64,000 nucleotides of DNA from positions 35,176,723-35,240,722 of the forward strand of contig CM075103.1 of the NCBI GenBank assembly GCA_037576195.1. The letters run 5' to 3'. The notes below the pieces were generated by a model. The model searched no databases and had not been told where the DNA came from. It worked only from the letters and a program-made list of their open reading frames with translations. Shown piece by piece: positions 35,501 to 47,346 of this stretch (within the stretch, counting starts at the first letter, position 1; every line of letters begins with the position of its first letter). This stretch comes from Phytoseiulus persimilis. Its lineage: Eukaryota; Arthropoda; Arachnida; Mesostigmata; Phytoseiidae. Made by a program: the position numbers and the translations under genes.

Positions 35501-35915
35501 CGCCGAAAGAGCAAAACTTGCCAAAGTGCATCCTTTCACACAGCCGGCTATCGCCGTTTGTAACGACGATCAAACGAAGCTTGCGAAAGGTGAGAACTTA
35601 ACGTTGCCAAGCACATCCAGTCAGGGCCCAGCCGCCTCCCACAAAGGCTTCCTGAGATTGCGAAACATGCAGTGAGTGGCCGATGAACAGCAACCCGTTC
35701 TTCCAACAGATGGAGCAGAGAGTCGTGCTTCCCCCGCAACGGCGATCCGTCCTCCGGTAACTCTTCAATCATCGATTCCTGGTAAACAAGGAATGCCACT
35801 CCAAAGTGATCCAATATCAGACTCGGGTTACGTTACGGGGGTTTCAGCTTCGTGCATTAAGCGAGGCTCAAGGGCATCTCATTCAGACTTCAACTTCTCA
35901 GAGTCTTATCTTTGA
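29580..35915 (+). CDS. GABA-B-R2: Metabotropic GABA-B receptor subunit 2 (class C GPCR)
   Basis: G-protein-coupling subunit of the GABA-B heterodimer at the neuronal plasma membrane. Exons: 29580-29754, 30059-30183, 30276-30410, 30502-30672, 30780-30881, 30975-31048, 31148-31226, 31362-31466, 31583-31666, 31771-31941, 32045-32108, 32289-32404, 32509-32624, 32800-32882, 32966-33129, 33252-33353, 33694-33825, 33932-34072, 34210-34305, 34957-35094, then 35466-35589 and 35710-35915, for 900 aa. An alternative end at 35152-35226 gives 815 aa. Visible: signal peptide ([10 protein letters not shown]), venus-flytrap domain ([60 protein letters not shown]), QDRTI before TM1, seven TM segments, ICL and TM6-7 blocks ([21 protein letters not shown]), and a C-terminal coiled coil ([20 protein letters not shown]). 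These match subunit 2 rather than subunit 1. Other in-frame ATGs are at 29532 and 29595; the chosen start or 29595 gives the best signal peptide. Confidence 0.96.
30683..30705 (+). repeat. CT dinucleotide tract just inside GABA-B-R2 intron 4
   Basis: Eleven CT repeats begin about 10 nt after the exon 4 donor (GTAGGGGC). Confidence 0.9.
32109..32288 (+). other. GABA-B-R2: GABA-B-R2 intron 11, whose retention keeps the frame
   Basis: This intron is 180 nt, a multiple of three, and has no stop in the reading frame that runs from exon 11 (IEQMI) into exon 12 ([11 protein letters not shown]). Retention would insert 60 residues late in the ligand-binding domain. Spliced, the protein reads IEQMINGTYYK, which fits the family without an insertion, so I treat it as an intron. 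Confidence 0.75.
35152..35226 (+). CDS. GABA-B-R2: Alternative terminal exon of GABA-B-R2 with an early stop
   Basis: After exon 20 (ending KRQIQE, phase 0) two different exons can continue the coiled coil. This one encodes [19 protein letters not shown] plus five residues and a TGA at 35224-35226. The other, at 35466, begins [18 protein letters not shown] and leads to a further 84-residue tail. Both start with AAA at phase 0 after an AG. Use of this exon would give a short tail lacking the ESYL C-terminus. The acceptor pyrimidine tract is weak, so it may instead be intron. Confidence 0.5.
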   Translation, partial: KGERELVEKLDEASNRLATRAHSR

Positions 35916-35942
35916 GAAGTCGAAGTGACAATGGAAAGCTGT

Positions 35943-35948
35943 AATAAA
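35943..35948 (+). terminator. GABA-B-R2: Polyadenylation signal of GABA-B-R2
   Basis: AATAAA 28 nt after the stop codon of the long isoform. Confidence 0.6.
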
Positions 35949-37189
35949 TAGCGAATTTAACACAAAACGACACAAAAACAGACATCCGGACAAACATACA
36001 GACAACCAGACAGACAGGCATAGAGGCGAACGACTCCATTTTGGGAGCAACCACTCAGTAGCTAGAGCCACCGTGATAAGCGTGCGATGTACGTCTCTCC
36101 TTAACTAGAATGCACGATTTGAAACTGAATGAACGTCCCTTGATCCTCTCATTGGATGAATGTCGAAGACAGGAAGTCGTTGATCTCGATCGGCCATTTC
36201 CGTGGCCTGAGGAGAAGAATCGTCTCTCTAAATAGCTAAATGGCGACCGCGGTCATGTGGTATGTTTCGATCATCAAAATCGGGTGTGTATGTGAGCGCG
36301 AATCGTTTCCGCTAATGGTTCTGGTGAAATGATCAGCGTCCACGATGGCGACGGTTCAATCCTGGAATACTCCGAAAGTTCAAAAGTTTGTTTGTCACAT
36401 GAGGACGAGAAAAACGTGAATTCAAGCGGAACTCAGGATGATAATCCAGCATTTAAGTGATCTCGAATGTCTGCCAAATCGAAAGGGTTGCTCCTACCTT
36501 GGTACGAGCGGTTATTGAGCCCGATCGAAATTGTAGCGTCTCAGCTACGCAACTCGGCAGGAACCCTCGATGAGTGAATCGAAATCCCGATTAGCATTCT
36601 ACCTCAAATGTTTGATTCATCTCATCCTATCGACGGCACAAGACCTCTCCATCTCCAAATCTCGTTCTGCAGATAGAGATGATAGAATGTTCAAGATATA
36701 TCTAGGTATTCAACCCTAGTCAATACCGTGTCGGAGATTAATCGTTGGTTGCTCTGTAGAACTGGAATTCAGCCTGAGGGAACTTTCCGAATAAAGTTTT
36801 AGAAGTCATCCCAGAGTGTCATGATCCGAAAGTTCGACGCGTGGATGTTTGCAGCTGGAAATACAGTCTGTCTTGGGCATGATACGACTACGAGAATATC
36901 CGACAACTCGGGGTTGGACAGCAGGAGACTGCGTTGCCCCCGGGTTCCCCAATGACGTGAGCCGGTGGTGCACGGATCTGTTTTTGTGTCTACCCGATCT
37001 CACTGAGATTTGGGTTTCCGAGGTGAGTAATATGTTCACCCGATGTCGGAACGAATCGAGGAGTCCGTCGTTCAGAAATCGCGTCATTTCCTTGGAGGAA
37101 CTACTCACAAAAAGGAGACCCCATGGTTCACAAAAGGATCAGTGAGTGCGAGAAAATGAAAAAAATCATATTCGCGTGTAGCTCAGATC

Positions 37190-37292
37190 GGTTCCGGAAT
37201 CACCCTAGACCCGGAAAACTATGATCAGATAGGTCCCGGAATTCCAACCCCCAGACCCAGAAAAGCATGATCACATAGGTCCCGGAATCACC
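37190..37292. repeat. Diverged tandem repeat of about 42-46 bp, 2.3 copies
   Basis: Copies begin GGTTCCGGAATCACC, GGTCCCGGAATTCCAA and GGTCCCGGAATCACC. The first two each continue through AGACCC(G/A)(G/A)AAAA and end in ATGATCA(G/C)ATA. Confidence 0.8.
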
Positions 37293-38459
37293 TCCATATA
37301 TTTCGCAAGGAGTGCTGACAAACTGAGAAACGAACTGACGGACGAAGTAGACTGTATATAGTAAGCATCCATGAGTTTGGGAGCCATGGCCCCCATCACC
37401 TGGGGACCCGACTGCCTGGGCCTTGGAAAATCGACGGAGCTGAGAATTGTGCGGATCGAGGACTGGTGGAACGAAATTGGAGTCATGGATGGTGGTGCAC
37501 GAGAAGGAGGGGAACGGATTTGATTGCCGGTATCAAAATCAGAATTTTCTTTTGCATTGCGAGAAATGAAACCGGAATCGCTCGAAGAAAAAGTGCGAAA
37601 CCTTTGCTCATGCTTTTGCTTAAATGGGAGCTTAGTCGCTTGAATGGACTGCGTTTGACGGTGTTCAAATGAGATAGAGTATTGAGGTGACGGAAACACC
37701 TAGAGTTCTTGCATCATGTTTCATCATGAAGCTAAGTGTGACGTCGAATTCTTGAACCGTTCTGCCAAACCGTTAGATTTTCGGTTATTTGGGCTGCCAA
37801 CGACGATTCCTATTCCTCGTCCCGCAGCCCATTCGTGCAATCTTGTACTTTGAAACACCTGGCATGGTCGGGAACGATCTTCTTCGTTTGAACGAAAATT
37901 CTGTTGCTCAACAAGGCAATAACCGCTTGCACATTCTGGCCTCCGGCTCTCGCCGCCGGGAAACGCGTGTTCCGATCGACAGCGACCAAGAAAGCACGGG
38001 TGTGTGTACCCGTACCACTCTTCTTCTTGCTCGGGTATGACTGTATACAGTCAGTACTTCAATAGCTATGGATCTAGGTGATGGAAAATTTCGAAGACTG
38101 ACATAAGTGCGCGAAAGGTGTTCCGTCACTCGCGCATATCTCACGCGCATTAATACGCCCGTTCACATTGGGAACACTCCCGTGCTGGTGTTAGGAAGAT
38201 CTGTGGAAGTTGCGGGTCCCTTGCACAGGACTCCTCTATACCAGAATCACATGCTAGGAGGTACTTCCCTCTTTGCCTCTAGAAATCGCGAAATCGGGGA
38301 GGACATCGGTCAGAAGGAGCGATTGGACGGAAACAGCCTATTCACACTCAAGCCGGATCCTTGAAGGCTTTCGGCCGGCTGTGATTGAGCAAGAGGTAAG
38401 CCACGACCTCAAAAAAGAGCCTTCACTCTCCTTAATCGTCAGCATGGTTGGTAAAACAG

Positions 38460-38465
38460 TTTATT
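38460..38465 (-). terminator. Candidate polyadenylation signal of GRAMD1
   Basis: AATAAA on the minus strand, 234 nt downstream of the GRAMD1 stop codon. Confidence 0.5.
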
Positions 38466-38698
38466 CAAGAAATATGAGCACACGCAACCTAGTCTACCGA
38501 GTATGTCGAAAGGCTCCCACGGAATCGGCGAGATGTGATTGACAGTATATAATTTGATTATGAGTGGTCTACATTTGACACGGTAGCTATCACTTGAAAA
38601 CACTCGACTTCTCGGGAGCCGAAAATCCGAAACAATGACTCGACGATCCATCCATCTATTGCTTCGGTCGGAAGAATAATTTTCTCTAGCGTGAAACA

Positions 38699-41600
38699 TT
38701 ATAGTTCGGATTTCGAGTCGACAGGAATGGCAACAACCTTCTCAGCAACGGCTTCTTTGACTTTTGTGAAAACAATTTTCATATTTTCCAAGCCTTGTAG
38801 GCTGCGGTCGACGAGATCTTGCAGAGCTTGGAGTTGATGTCGATGTTGCACCTGGAAACGGAGACCTACGATGAGCTCAATCGGCACCAAGATCCGATTC
38901 TGACGGCCTTGAGAATGCTTTGTCTGAGCAAGATCAACCTCTTACTCGAAGGCAGCTCGACTGAGGAAATTCATTGAGTACCTGACTTCTGAAGTAGGCC
39001 TTCTTCCAGCCGGCAGCGGTCGGCTGCGCACCGTGCTCAACATCGACGTCGCCCACATCGAATTCGTCGGAGAAGCTCTTGTGAATGAGGTAGATATTCA
39101 GAACTAGGAGCACTCCAACAGCTACGCTGAGTAAGATGATGAGATGTCGGTGCGATACACAACTTGGAGGAACCGCGGTATCGCTCAGCTCACTCGGTCC
39201 GTCCCCAACAGCAACGTCCCCCTCGACATCTTCTGCGTCTGGAATCGATGGTTTTCGCTCCACATTCAGCGTTCGAGTCATCTACGGGAATATCTCTCTC
39301 GTCACCGGTAAAGGGAAGCACCCAGTACGGCAGCTCCTAGTTCGAACGCGAGCCCGTTGGAGTTCTCACCTGGAATAGCTGGCACGGCCTGTCCTCTCTC
39401 TTCTGCCAATCTCCTTGCCTCCTCGTCTAGAGCTCTCTGCAGTTCTGCGGCGAATTCGGCAGTTCCTTGCACGGTATTCCGCTCAATGACTCCCTTCAAC
39501 ATCCACACGGGCTTTCGGAACTCGATATCCGAGTACAGTCTCAAGCGACATCTGTGAAGAAAGGAGAGCTCGATAACGACGATCCCATCGAGCGAGTCGA
39601 CAGAATGGCGGTGCTTACCTGTTGTCGCCTTCCTTCTCCAAACATAGGTGTTGATTCACGACGAAACTCTCGGAGTACGGAACACCGCTGTTGGAAAACT
39701 CGCAGTCGATCGAGTACAGTTTCCCCGGCTTCGAGCGCCGATGGAGATTCTGCCTCTCCGTGGTGAAGCAGGTTTTGGCCATTGCATGATTGATATTCAT
39801 ATTGTACGTTAATACCCTCTCCTGTTTGACGTCCTCACTTTCCGATGGCTCCCAGTTGCCGAAGACAACATCAGTAACTTTTCTACGAGTTGAGAGCTCT
39901 TGATAAAACTCAGATGCTGTGGAGATTCACAGATTCGTTAAGATCGAGCGGCGAGAGCCCCGAGGGCGAGAAGATTCGAGTCCGATCAAAAATAACTTCG
40001 CATATCTTGAAGCAGATGTGCTCAAACTGCCTATGCGTGGGACAAAACTCACCTGTAAAAAGGCATGTAAAGGTATGATCGATGTTCAAGGCAAACGACC
40101 TATCGAGATACTTCGTCATTTCATGACCGTTTTGACAGCCCTCATCTTCGGCGTCTTGGTCGTCACTGGAAGATGACTTCAAGTCTTGATCTTGCGAATT
40201 CAACGGAACCGCAGCGTTCTTGAGTTTACTAACAGCTGCACGGATCTCCGATGACGATGCGGGTCTGGCGATTTCGGCTTCCTCGACGGGGGCCTTGAAA
40301 TGAGCAAGTGTCAGGCCATCGAAGGCTGCAGTGTATGCTCACCCGCTTCTTTGCATTCATGTCGTCGACCCCAGCCACAAAAGGCTGAGTTGTCCCGCGG
40401 GAGACCGACATATCTAATGAAAAAAGTAATGATCGAGGATGCAGGAAGGATCGGAAACGTTCTGGCCGAAAAAGCTGCGAATTGCGCTCCGAAAACGATT
40501 GCGTATCCGATAATCGAGTTCCCTTGTCTAACCCCGAGGAGGCGGACTGACAAAAATCAATTTACCTCCGTTAACCTCCTTATATCAATGCTTCGGCAGG
40601 TGGCCAAGTCATCGGGAGCGATGTAATCTTCGTCGTCAGTACTCAGACCCAGCTCATCGCCGTAGCTGCAGTGTATCTGGAACGATAGTGGCAACGTGAA
40701 GCTACCGGCTCTATTTCGACGCTCTGTTGGTTTCGAAACTCTTGCTATTGCCTCCTTTCGTCGTTATTTACCCATCTCCAACATTCTGCAGTGGACATGG
40801 GTTGCTCGATGAGAGAGTTCTGCCAGAGGCGGAAGAGCATCAGATAGGATTTGTCTCGCGCTGCGAATGAGGTGAAGAAATAGCGATCTCCAGCGTCAGT
40901 GGAGCACTGAATGGCGTTTGGTATCACCTGGAATCGAGCGGGTTTTATCTTTTCGGAATGACGTGATATCGACGGATGCTTCGGTCTCCCGGAACGAAAT
41001 CAGCAACAAACAAGGAGCCAGCGGCACATTGAGAACAAGCGAGACCAGCTGGACCCGGAATCCGGTGAATGCGCAGAGGAAGAGTCCATTTCGAGTCCTA
41101 ACTTACAAGAGCTGTCTTCTCTTTCGTCATGCTGGTTATTTCTCTGCACTTGATAACCACCGTGGTCTCCCATCGGAAGATATTCGCGTAAAAACACAAA
41201 TAGTTCTGAGTCACGTAAAGTCTTCCGTGGGCAAGGATTTCCCTCTGGAGTGCGCACGAGTAGTCAACGATGAGCATCTCGCCTTCAGGTACATCCTTGA
41301 ATATTCGACGGAAGTCTTCACACTTGGACTTGTATGTCGGTGATATTAGCTGAAATGTGGAATTGTTTCGTCAGCACGAGCTATTCTGCATCCGGAAAGT
41401 ACGGTTCAGATGTTCAGAAAAGGAGAATAAACAAGCCCACCACGTTGTACCACGCGCTCTTCCGACTTTTCTTATTCCGTTTCCTGGTCGAGTCCGAAGA
41501 CGGCACGGGCGTAGTGGGGAGGCTGACTTTGGACGCGACATTCTTCGAGCTTTGCAAAGAAGTGACGGAAGATCGCGCGACACTCTCTTGACTGCCATCC

Positions 41601-42829
41601 GTCGTTGTGAGGCTGAGTGGATTCTCTTTCAGAGCCTCTTGTGTTTCGGAAGCAGTCTCATTGATGCTGGTGCCGTTCTCCGCGCAAACTGGGAGTTTCA
41701 GGGGAGTATAGGTCATCAGTACGGTTTCCGACAGCCGAGAGATACCTCGTACTGGGTATGCCCAGAAGGTTCAGGGATCATATTTCGGTGAGCTTGCTAA
41801 CTTGGTACGTCAGAAGGAAGTATTCTCCTTACTTTGCAGTAGGGGAATGGCGTCGGGCGTAGTGGGCGTCGTCGGCGTACTAGATTTCTTCTCCTTCTCC
41901 AATGGAATGAAATCGGTCGTAGAGCTGGGAGCACTCTTGCTCAGAACAGGCTCTGATTTTTTCCTGAAATTTAATTCCTTAATGGGCTGTCAAGAAGTGT
42001 TCGCACTTGGCTGTGCTCGCACGGGGGCGACTGAAGCCAGACAACTGTTGAGGAAAGCAATCTCCAATTCAACACAACATGCGTCGTTTTCGCAGTATTC
42101 AGTGACTCCTCTGGATTCGGGGGTGGAGGAGGGGCACTGCGTGACTGCTAGTGGTGATGTTCCAATTGAAATTCTTCGGGAGAGCAGGTCAGACGCACCC
42201 GAATGACTACGATCATCATTCTGCTCATATTCGTCCTCTCGTTGATTTCCATGATGATGGAATATGACGAATCGAGCTTGTCAACTCGCAGACGACCACT
42301 GCAACACAAGCGCTCTGATTCGTCCGCGCTTCCAAAGCTCATCGACGGAAGAGACTTCTCCGCCGGGTCAACTTTGGTCCGGAAACAAGTTGAGACGCGG
42401 GAAGAAATCAGGTACTCATCGTCGTGGTGAACGGAAGCGTTGGTAAACTGATCCAGCATACTCTGACGCAATGTCAGATGAGGCGGGCCATGTAGGCAAA
42501 AATCACATGAGGGGGACAGTTACCAAACTCTGTTGAGTACAACGACTTTCTTATCGGAAAGTGATCTCGGATTACCCAACCCAGTATTGCGTGGCCAAGT
42601 GAGAAACTGATGGTTCGCAGAGTCCTGCTTCGGACGAAACTGTTTGGAGGAAGGTGAACGTTTTATCAAGACTTTCGGGTGGTTACCTGAGGAAGATTCC
42701 GTCTCCGCCGGGTGAGGATACATTCGATGACGGCTGTTGAATCTGATCTTTCATACTGAGATGAGGGGAAGCTAGTGCCTGAAAAGCCTGAGCGGCTTTC
42801 GCATTGGCGACGCTCGGAGGTGCAAACAT
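38699..42829 (-). CDS. GRAMD1: GRAMD1/Aster family ER-anchored sterol transfer protein
   Basis: Aster proteins sit in the ER and move cholesterol from plasma membrane to ER at contact sites. Exons: 42829-42687, 41963-41833, 41751-41441, 41349-41107, 40927-40772, 40676-40566, 40384-40343, 40293-40053, 39916-39619, 39551-39370, 39238-38982, 38851-38699. All phases join and total 2268 nt (755 aa). A Ser/Thr-rich N-terminus ends in KKSRKSAWYNV. The GRAM domain (about 196-330) shows SPTYKSKCEDFRRIF, ALQREILAHGRLYVTQNY, VIPNAIQ and FFTSFAARDKSYLMLFRLW. The VASt/ASTER sterol-binding domain (about 425-605) shows FALNIDHTF, FYQELSTRRKVTDVVFG, NHAMAKTC and CEFSNSGVPYSESFVV. One TM helix lies at about 652-672 (HLIILLSVAVGVLLVLNIYL) with a short lumenal coiled tail. 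Exon 7 is only 42 nt. The first ATG of exon 1 is taken as the start, with no in-frame alternative exon seen. Animals have one to three paralogues and I cannot say which, so the symbol is the family name. Confidence 0.94.
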
Positions 42830-45800
42830 GATATCAATCAAACGAGGATAGGCCGGAGCGGGAGAAGCCAGTCAGAACTTTGACAGTCATTCGAGTAATC
42901 AGCTCACTGCCCCGATCAAATACTCGACGCAGCCGAGATAGTAGTGGATGAGAAATGAAGGCCAGAAGGTTTGGAGGAGAAGTTTGATTGATCAGTCAGG
43001 GACTTGGTGACAGGATTTCAGAGGAGACTCTGAAAAATGCAATGGTTGAGTGAATGCGAGATGTTATTTCAGAGGAGACCCAGAGGGGCAGCACATGCGC
43101 TGAGGAGAACCGGGGAAAGCTTCTAGTGCTCCAACGGAGGGAGATGTTAGCAGATGCATCGGATGAATGAGCTGGATCTTGTTTGGCGGAAAGTAGGAAG
43201 TCAAACATCTGCTGGAAATCGTGTCAGCCGCATGACTACATAGAATTGAGCGCGGGACGGATCAAAGTTCAAAGTATCGATAGATAACAGTTTCGGACAG
43301 ACCCACGTCTTTCGATAGACAAATGGCGCATCAGGTGGAACCATGCTACCCTGTGGATCATGTAAGCCCGGCTCGGAACCCGAGAGTAAAAACGCGCCTG
43401 TCTACCTCTCTCTTAGAAACTGGACTCTGAGAATGTGTTATCGCTTCAGTTTCCTCCTCAATGCTGTGTATTTCCATGAAGTCGGTCACGAATCCCCCAG
43501 GAATCGCAATCGTGTGCGTCGGTTAGTATTTCTCCGCTCGTGAGCTAGTCTACGGGCGGCACCAGATCCAGAAAAGCGATTTCTGTGATGATGGTGTGCT
43601 GGACGCTCGATCGCTTTCCAATAGAGCTGATCGACCACGATTCCTAGGTAAACGCCTCCGAAGGTTGTTTCGGCGGATAGAAGGACGCAGTCATTTGTCA
43701 CTGGTCTTGTCAAAATCGAAGCTGTGAACAGGTGACAGACGGCTAAAGAACCGCAGCACTCGGAGGACGGTGTGGAAGCGGGGCAAACTTTTCAGCTGCT
43801 CGCCTGATGCTTTCTCTCCGCAGCTCGCAAGAATACCGAATGATTGCGATAACACGGGATGTATGGGAGCGAAGAGCGCATGGCGAGCAAGTTCTAGGCC
43901 GAACAGGCTTGAGCGAGCTCGAAAAACTCTGGTGAAACACTCTCCCAAGCTCGTCACGACTCAGTCAGAGTTCCGATTGCGTCGCAAAACTGTCCGCATC
44001 GGAAAACACCGCTCGATCACGCCAAGTTCACTGGAGAACCACTATTTGTATTCACGCGGGGAAACGATCGGAGTACAAACCTGAGGAGTCCTAGCTTCGG
44101 AGACAACTTCTTCTCTTCTGATGTGGAATTCGTTGTCGCTTCCAGCCTCGATTGGAACGAATTCGTTCTCGCGATCATCGTCGTGATGTGTTATCGCATC
44201 ATTTCTCTCACTGGACTCGGCCCGACATTTCTAACCCGTTAGAGTTCCAAATCGTGGCCGCGGAAAGACAATTGCTTCATCCAGTCACTGGATCACAGGT
44301 TGTGCACAGCAGGCCCAGAACGCGTCGCCTTGCATCGGCTGTTTCTGTTCGTCTGTCAACCAGACATTCGATGAACTAGCCAACTAGTCAGCCAGCCATA
44401 TGACGACAACTCTCTCACCACCATAAGCGACGGAACTTGGAGAGACCTTTGTCGACTTGTAAATAGGCAGCGCGGTAAGGCTCCCTGCTGTGTGATCACT
44501 GTCATCATTCCCGTCGTTCCGTCATCCGGAACAGAGAAAGACGCGCCGTTTCACATGAGGACCCCGGAGGTAACGAGGGGTGCTCCGCCGCAGGCATCTG
44601 AACGCCTTTGGTCACTGCGGGAAAACTCAAGTTATATCTATCAGAAATTATGCTGATCATCGTCCACGAGCGGACCGATGGATAACTTCCCCGCCGACAC
44701 TTGGATACCAACAAGTTTCGTCGGTGAGGGCGTCTAAAAGTGGCAGGCATCGACCAAACGAATGTGCTTCGAATTTCTCCGATTTTTGAACAGCGGATGT
44801 TTGTCTCCAGGAGCGAGAGCCACGCAGTGAAGCCCTCCAGGAAGCTCTCTATCCATTCTTATCAGTCGTCCAGCAAAGCAGCAGGAAGGAGCACCTCATT
44901 AGGACCTAAAACAGGAACCTTTTCGTCCAACTCGGACACCTTAGTGCCGCGGCTAGCTTGGAGTTTTCGGGCTGTCGAGCGTCACAATCTGGCGAAGGAC
45001 GGGCTCCGTTCATTATCTGCGATGAGTGGGTCTTACTCGCGGATAGACGCATTCGAATTGACGTCGAGAAGTATCGCGTCATTCCCGGAGGACTGCCGTC
45101 AAAGCGTGCCCTGACCGTGCCAACAGATTGCACATAATGAACCTTAACTTGAGAGACGGCGATAGGAGCTTCTGTCGGAACTGTGTCGAATTAGGCCCTG
45201 TAATGAGCGCGACCGAACGATGCGGATAGAGGAATGGGTCGATCGTAGTTGAGTTCGAAGAATGGAGCCGGAACGAGAAAGTTGGAACAGGTGATGACGG
45301 CGAGTGCTGCTTCCCCGGACCATTACCACTGTGATACCCCCATCTAGTCGGGAGTTTGCCCGCTTTCTTCGGATGCTCGATGTAAATCTTCAGCTTCCAG
45401 CGCTGGCATATTGCTGTCGGTCTGACGCGGGGTGTCTTCGCTCAGTTGCCGACACCTGATGGGTTATGGTGTGGGGGCGATTCCAAGGGAGCCCGCCTCG
45501 TGTGGGGGTGTCATCAGAAACTGCTCGTTCCGAGCGTTCCACGAGCGGGATACATTCGGAATTGAGCCAGGATCGGAGCTGCGTCCGGCATGAAAAAATG
45601 AGAGCTCCTCCCTTGGGCGTTTCTCAGTACTCCTCTCCGAGGTCAATGATGTCTTCAATATGAAGACAACGGAAAAGTCTCGATAAGATCTTGCAGCTCA
45701 CTCGACAAGTGTTCAAAGGGTTCCTCCACTCGAAAAACCGATTTTCCTCCCATTCGTTCAAAGTGCTCCGTTACTCATGAAGAAGATGCACACGAAGGGG

Positions 45801-45877
45801 CAGCAGGAGCTTCATTTTTGGCGCCAAATTCGAAAAATAAAAACATTTTGGCCTGGAAAAGGCTCCGCGGGCCGCGC

Positions 45878-46570
45878 ATGATATCATCCTGGCTCGAGTC
45901 AAGTAGGGTCGCCACCGAGCAGCTGTGGAAGAGTTATTCGATTCGTTCGGACGACACAAAGTATCAGAAAGCCTCGTCCAGCTCGACGTCTGAGCGAAAG
46001 TTACGCAGGAGGTTTTCTCCGGTAGGAGGACAATCGAGATCGCGGTCGAAATTGCTCTTAGCACTTCCAATGAGGGACGCAGCAGTTGGGTGCATCGTGG
46101 GTGAGCAGTGTCGCGTGGAATCGAAGGTTTGGGACGATCTGCGATTGAAGCAGGCCAACGCCAGAGCTCGCAGCTTAGATGTGAGCACGAAAACGCTTCC
46201 GATCGTGAAAACGGAGAATACCAGGAGAGAGAAACGGAGGTCGATGGGCTCTTCTGTGGGCCAGGAGTCAACTCATCATGGTAGGTCAGCTCTGTCTGAA
46301 ATCGCTGATATGACTCTTTCGCGAGGATCCTCAGATGGTCCCCCCCCCCTCCCCTGCAACAGAGAAAAGTGGACAAGTTTTCCTCTCCCGATTTCTTTAT
46401 CCTCAGATTCTTTTTCAATTGTCTTCATTCTGATATGGGTGATGCACAACCGCTACTTCGATATTTATACTTTTTACTTCCATTCCTCTGTTTCACATGT
46501 AGGGCGGAGTGACTACAAGGTACGCAAGTCGGAAACAGGATTGCGGGAAATCTCTTCGAGAAAGAGATAG
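45878..46570 (+). CDS. Unrecognised open reading frame (230 codons), possibly coding in part
   Basis: I do not recognise this protein. The first ATG gives 230 residues, very basic and Ser/Arg-rich in the first two thirds (SERKLRRRFSPVGGQSRSRS, RREKRRSMGSSV), with a hydrophobic patch near the end (SFSIVFILIWVM). A possible donor (CATG|GTAGGT, near 46281) and acceptor (CACATGTAG|GG, near 46502) would join STHHG to RSDYK and remove the hydrophobic part. A 215-codon frame lies antisense, which weakens the case. It may be an exon of an unrecognised gene or a chance frame. Confidence 0.22.
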   Translation: MISSWLESSRVATEQLWKSYSIRSDDTKYQKASSSSTSERKLRRRFSPVGGQSRSRSKLLLALPMRDAAVGCIVGEQCRVESKVWDDLRLKQANARARSLDVSTKTLPIVKTENTRREKRRSMGSSVGQESTHHGRSALSEIADMTLSRGSSDGPPPLPCNREKWTSFPLPISLSSDSFSIVFILIWVMHNRYFDIYTFYFHSSVSHVGRSDYKVRKSETGLREISSRKR

Positions 46571-46733
46571 GAGTTTATCCCGCCTCCATCAAAAGGAAGT
46601 GAATGGAGCAACTTTCCCAGGCTAGTTGTCATCCTTGTTGTGGGTGCCGTGCTTTCCGAGAAGGAAGCTTCCGAATATCACCCTGGTCATCGTGTAAGGT
46701 CGCCTTAAACACACAATGCTTTCGATTCACGTC

Positions 46734-46739
46734 TTTATT
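46734..46739 (-). terminator. Candidate polyadenylation signal of Cdk9
   Basis: AATAAA on the minus strand about 610 nt past the Cdk9 stop. It is the first clear hexamer I found on that side. Confidence 0.35.
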
Positions 46740-47346
46740 AGATTTACACTCACTAGCTCTCACTTTTAGATACACAGGATCTTCCTTCACATGGTAAAGT
46801 AGCCCGGCTCATCGAACCTCGGCCTGCTCACTACAACGCACTAATGTACAGAAGGTGGAACGGACGCGATATTGGGTAACAACGCGGCTCGGAGTCGAGT
46901 TCTCTCCTTAGCGTATTCCTTTTCCGAAGCGCAGGTTCATTTAATTCGTCGAAGGGAGGTCGCGAATCAGTCTTCCATATCCATCGCATCAGGATAGCGA
47001 AAAGAGTGCAATGCTCGCGAGTTCTCTCAGTTCCATGGCACTCTCTTCTGCTCCAACCAAAACTTGGCATAAACTTGCACGCAACTGTCTCCAACACTCC
47101 GTAGACATTCCCAGGGAAAATTTCCGCTACTCTCTATTGCATATCCGACAGATGATAATGCAGATATCAACCAGTAGTGAAGGAGCGCTACAAGAGCGTT
47201 TCCAAATTTGCGATCCACGGGTAACCCTCGCTTGGAATGACACACAACCAGCACAATGCAGTCTATTGCATCGTGCTCTTCCTGAAACCCTCCCCATCTG
47301 GCTCCAATTGAGTTGTCTCCTACCACCGCTTCCATCTCCAAGGAAC

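Larger units (their letters stand above)
35916..38698. other. Convergent intergenic region between GABA-B-R2 and GRAMD1 3' ends
   Basis: Both neighbours end here. I see poly(A) signals from each side and a short diverged tandem repeat at 37.19-37.29 kb, but no gene. A 142-codon minus-strand frame at 37271-37699 is Ser/Pro-rich with no recognisable motif and no splice partner. Confidence 0.55.
42830..47346. other. Intergenic region between GRAMD1 and Cdk9
   Basis: It contains the GRAMD1 upstream region and the Cdk9 3' flank. I recognise no gene. One plus-strand frame around 45.88-46.57 kb is longer than chance would usually give and is listed separately. Otherwise there are short, mutually overlapping frames only. 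Confidence 0.5.

Noticed and set aside
37271-37699. Minus-strand 142-codon Ser/Pro-rich frame downstream of GRAMD1.
   Set aside because: GRAMD1 already has a good terminal exon and stop at 38699, and this frame has no start context or splice partner linking it to anything.
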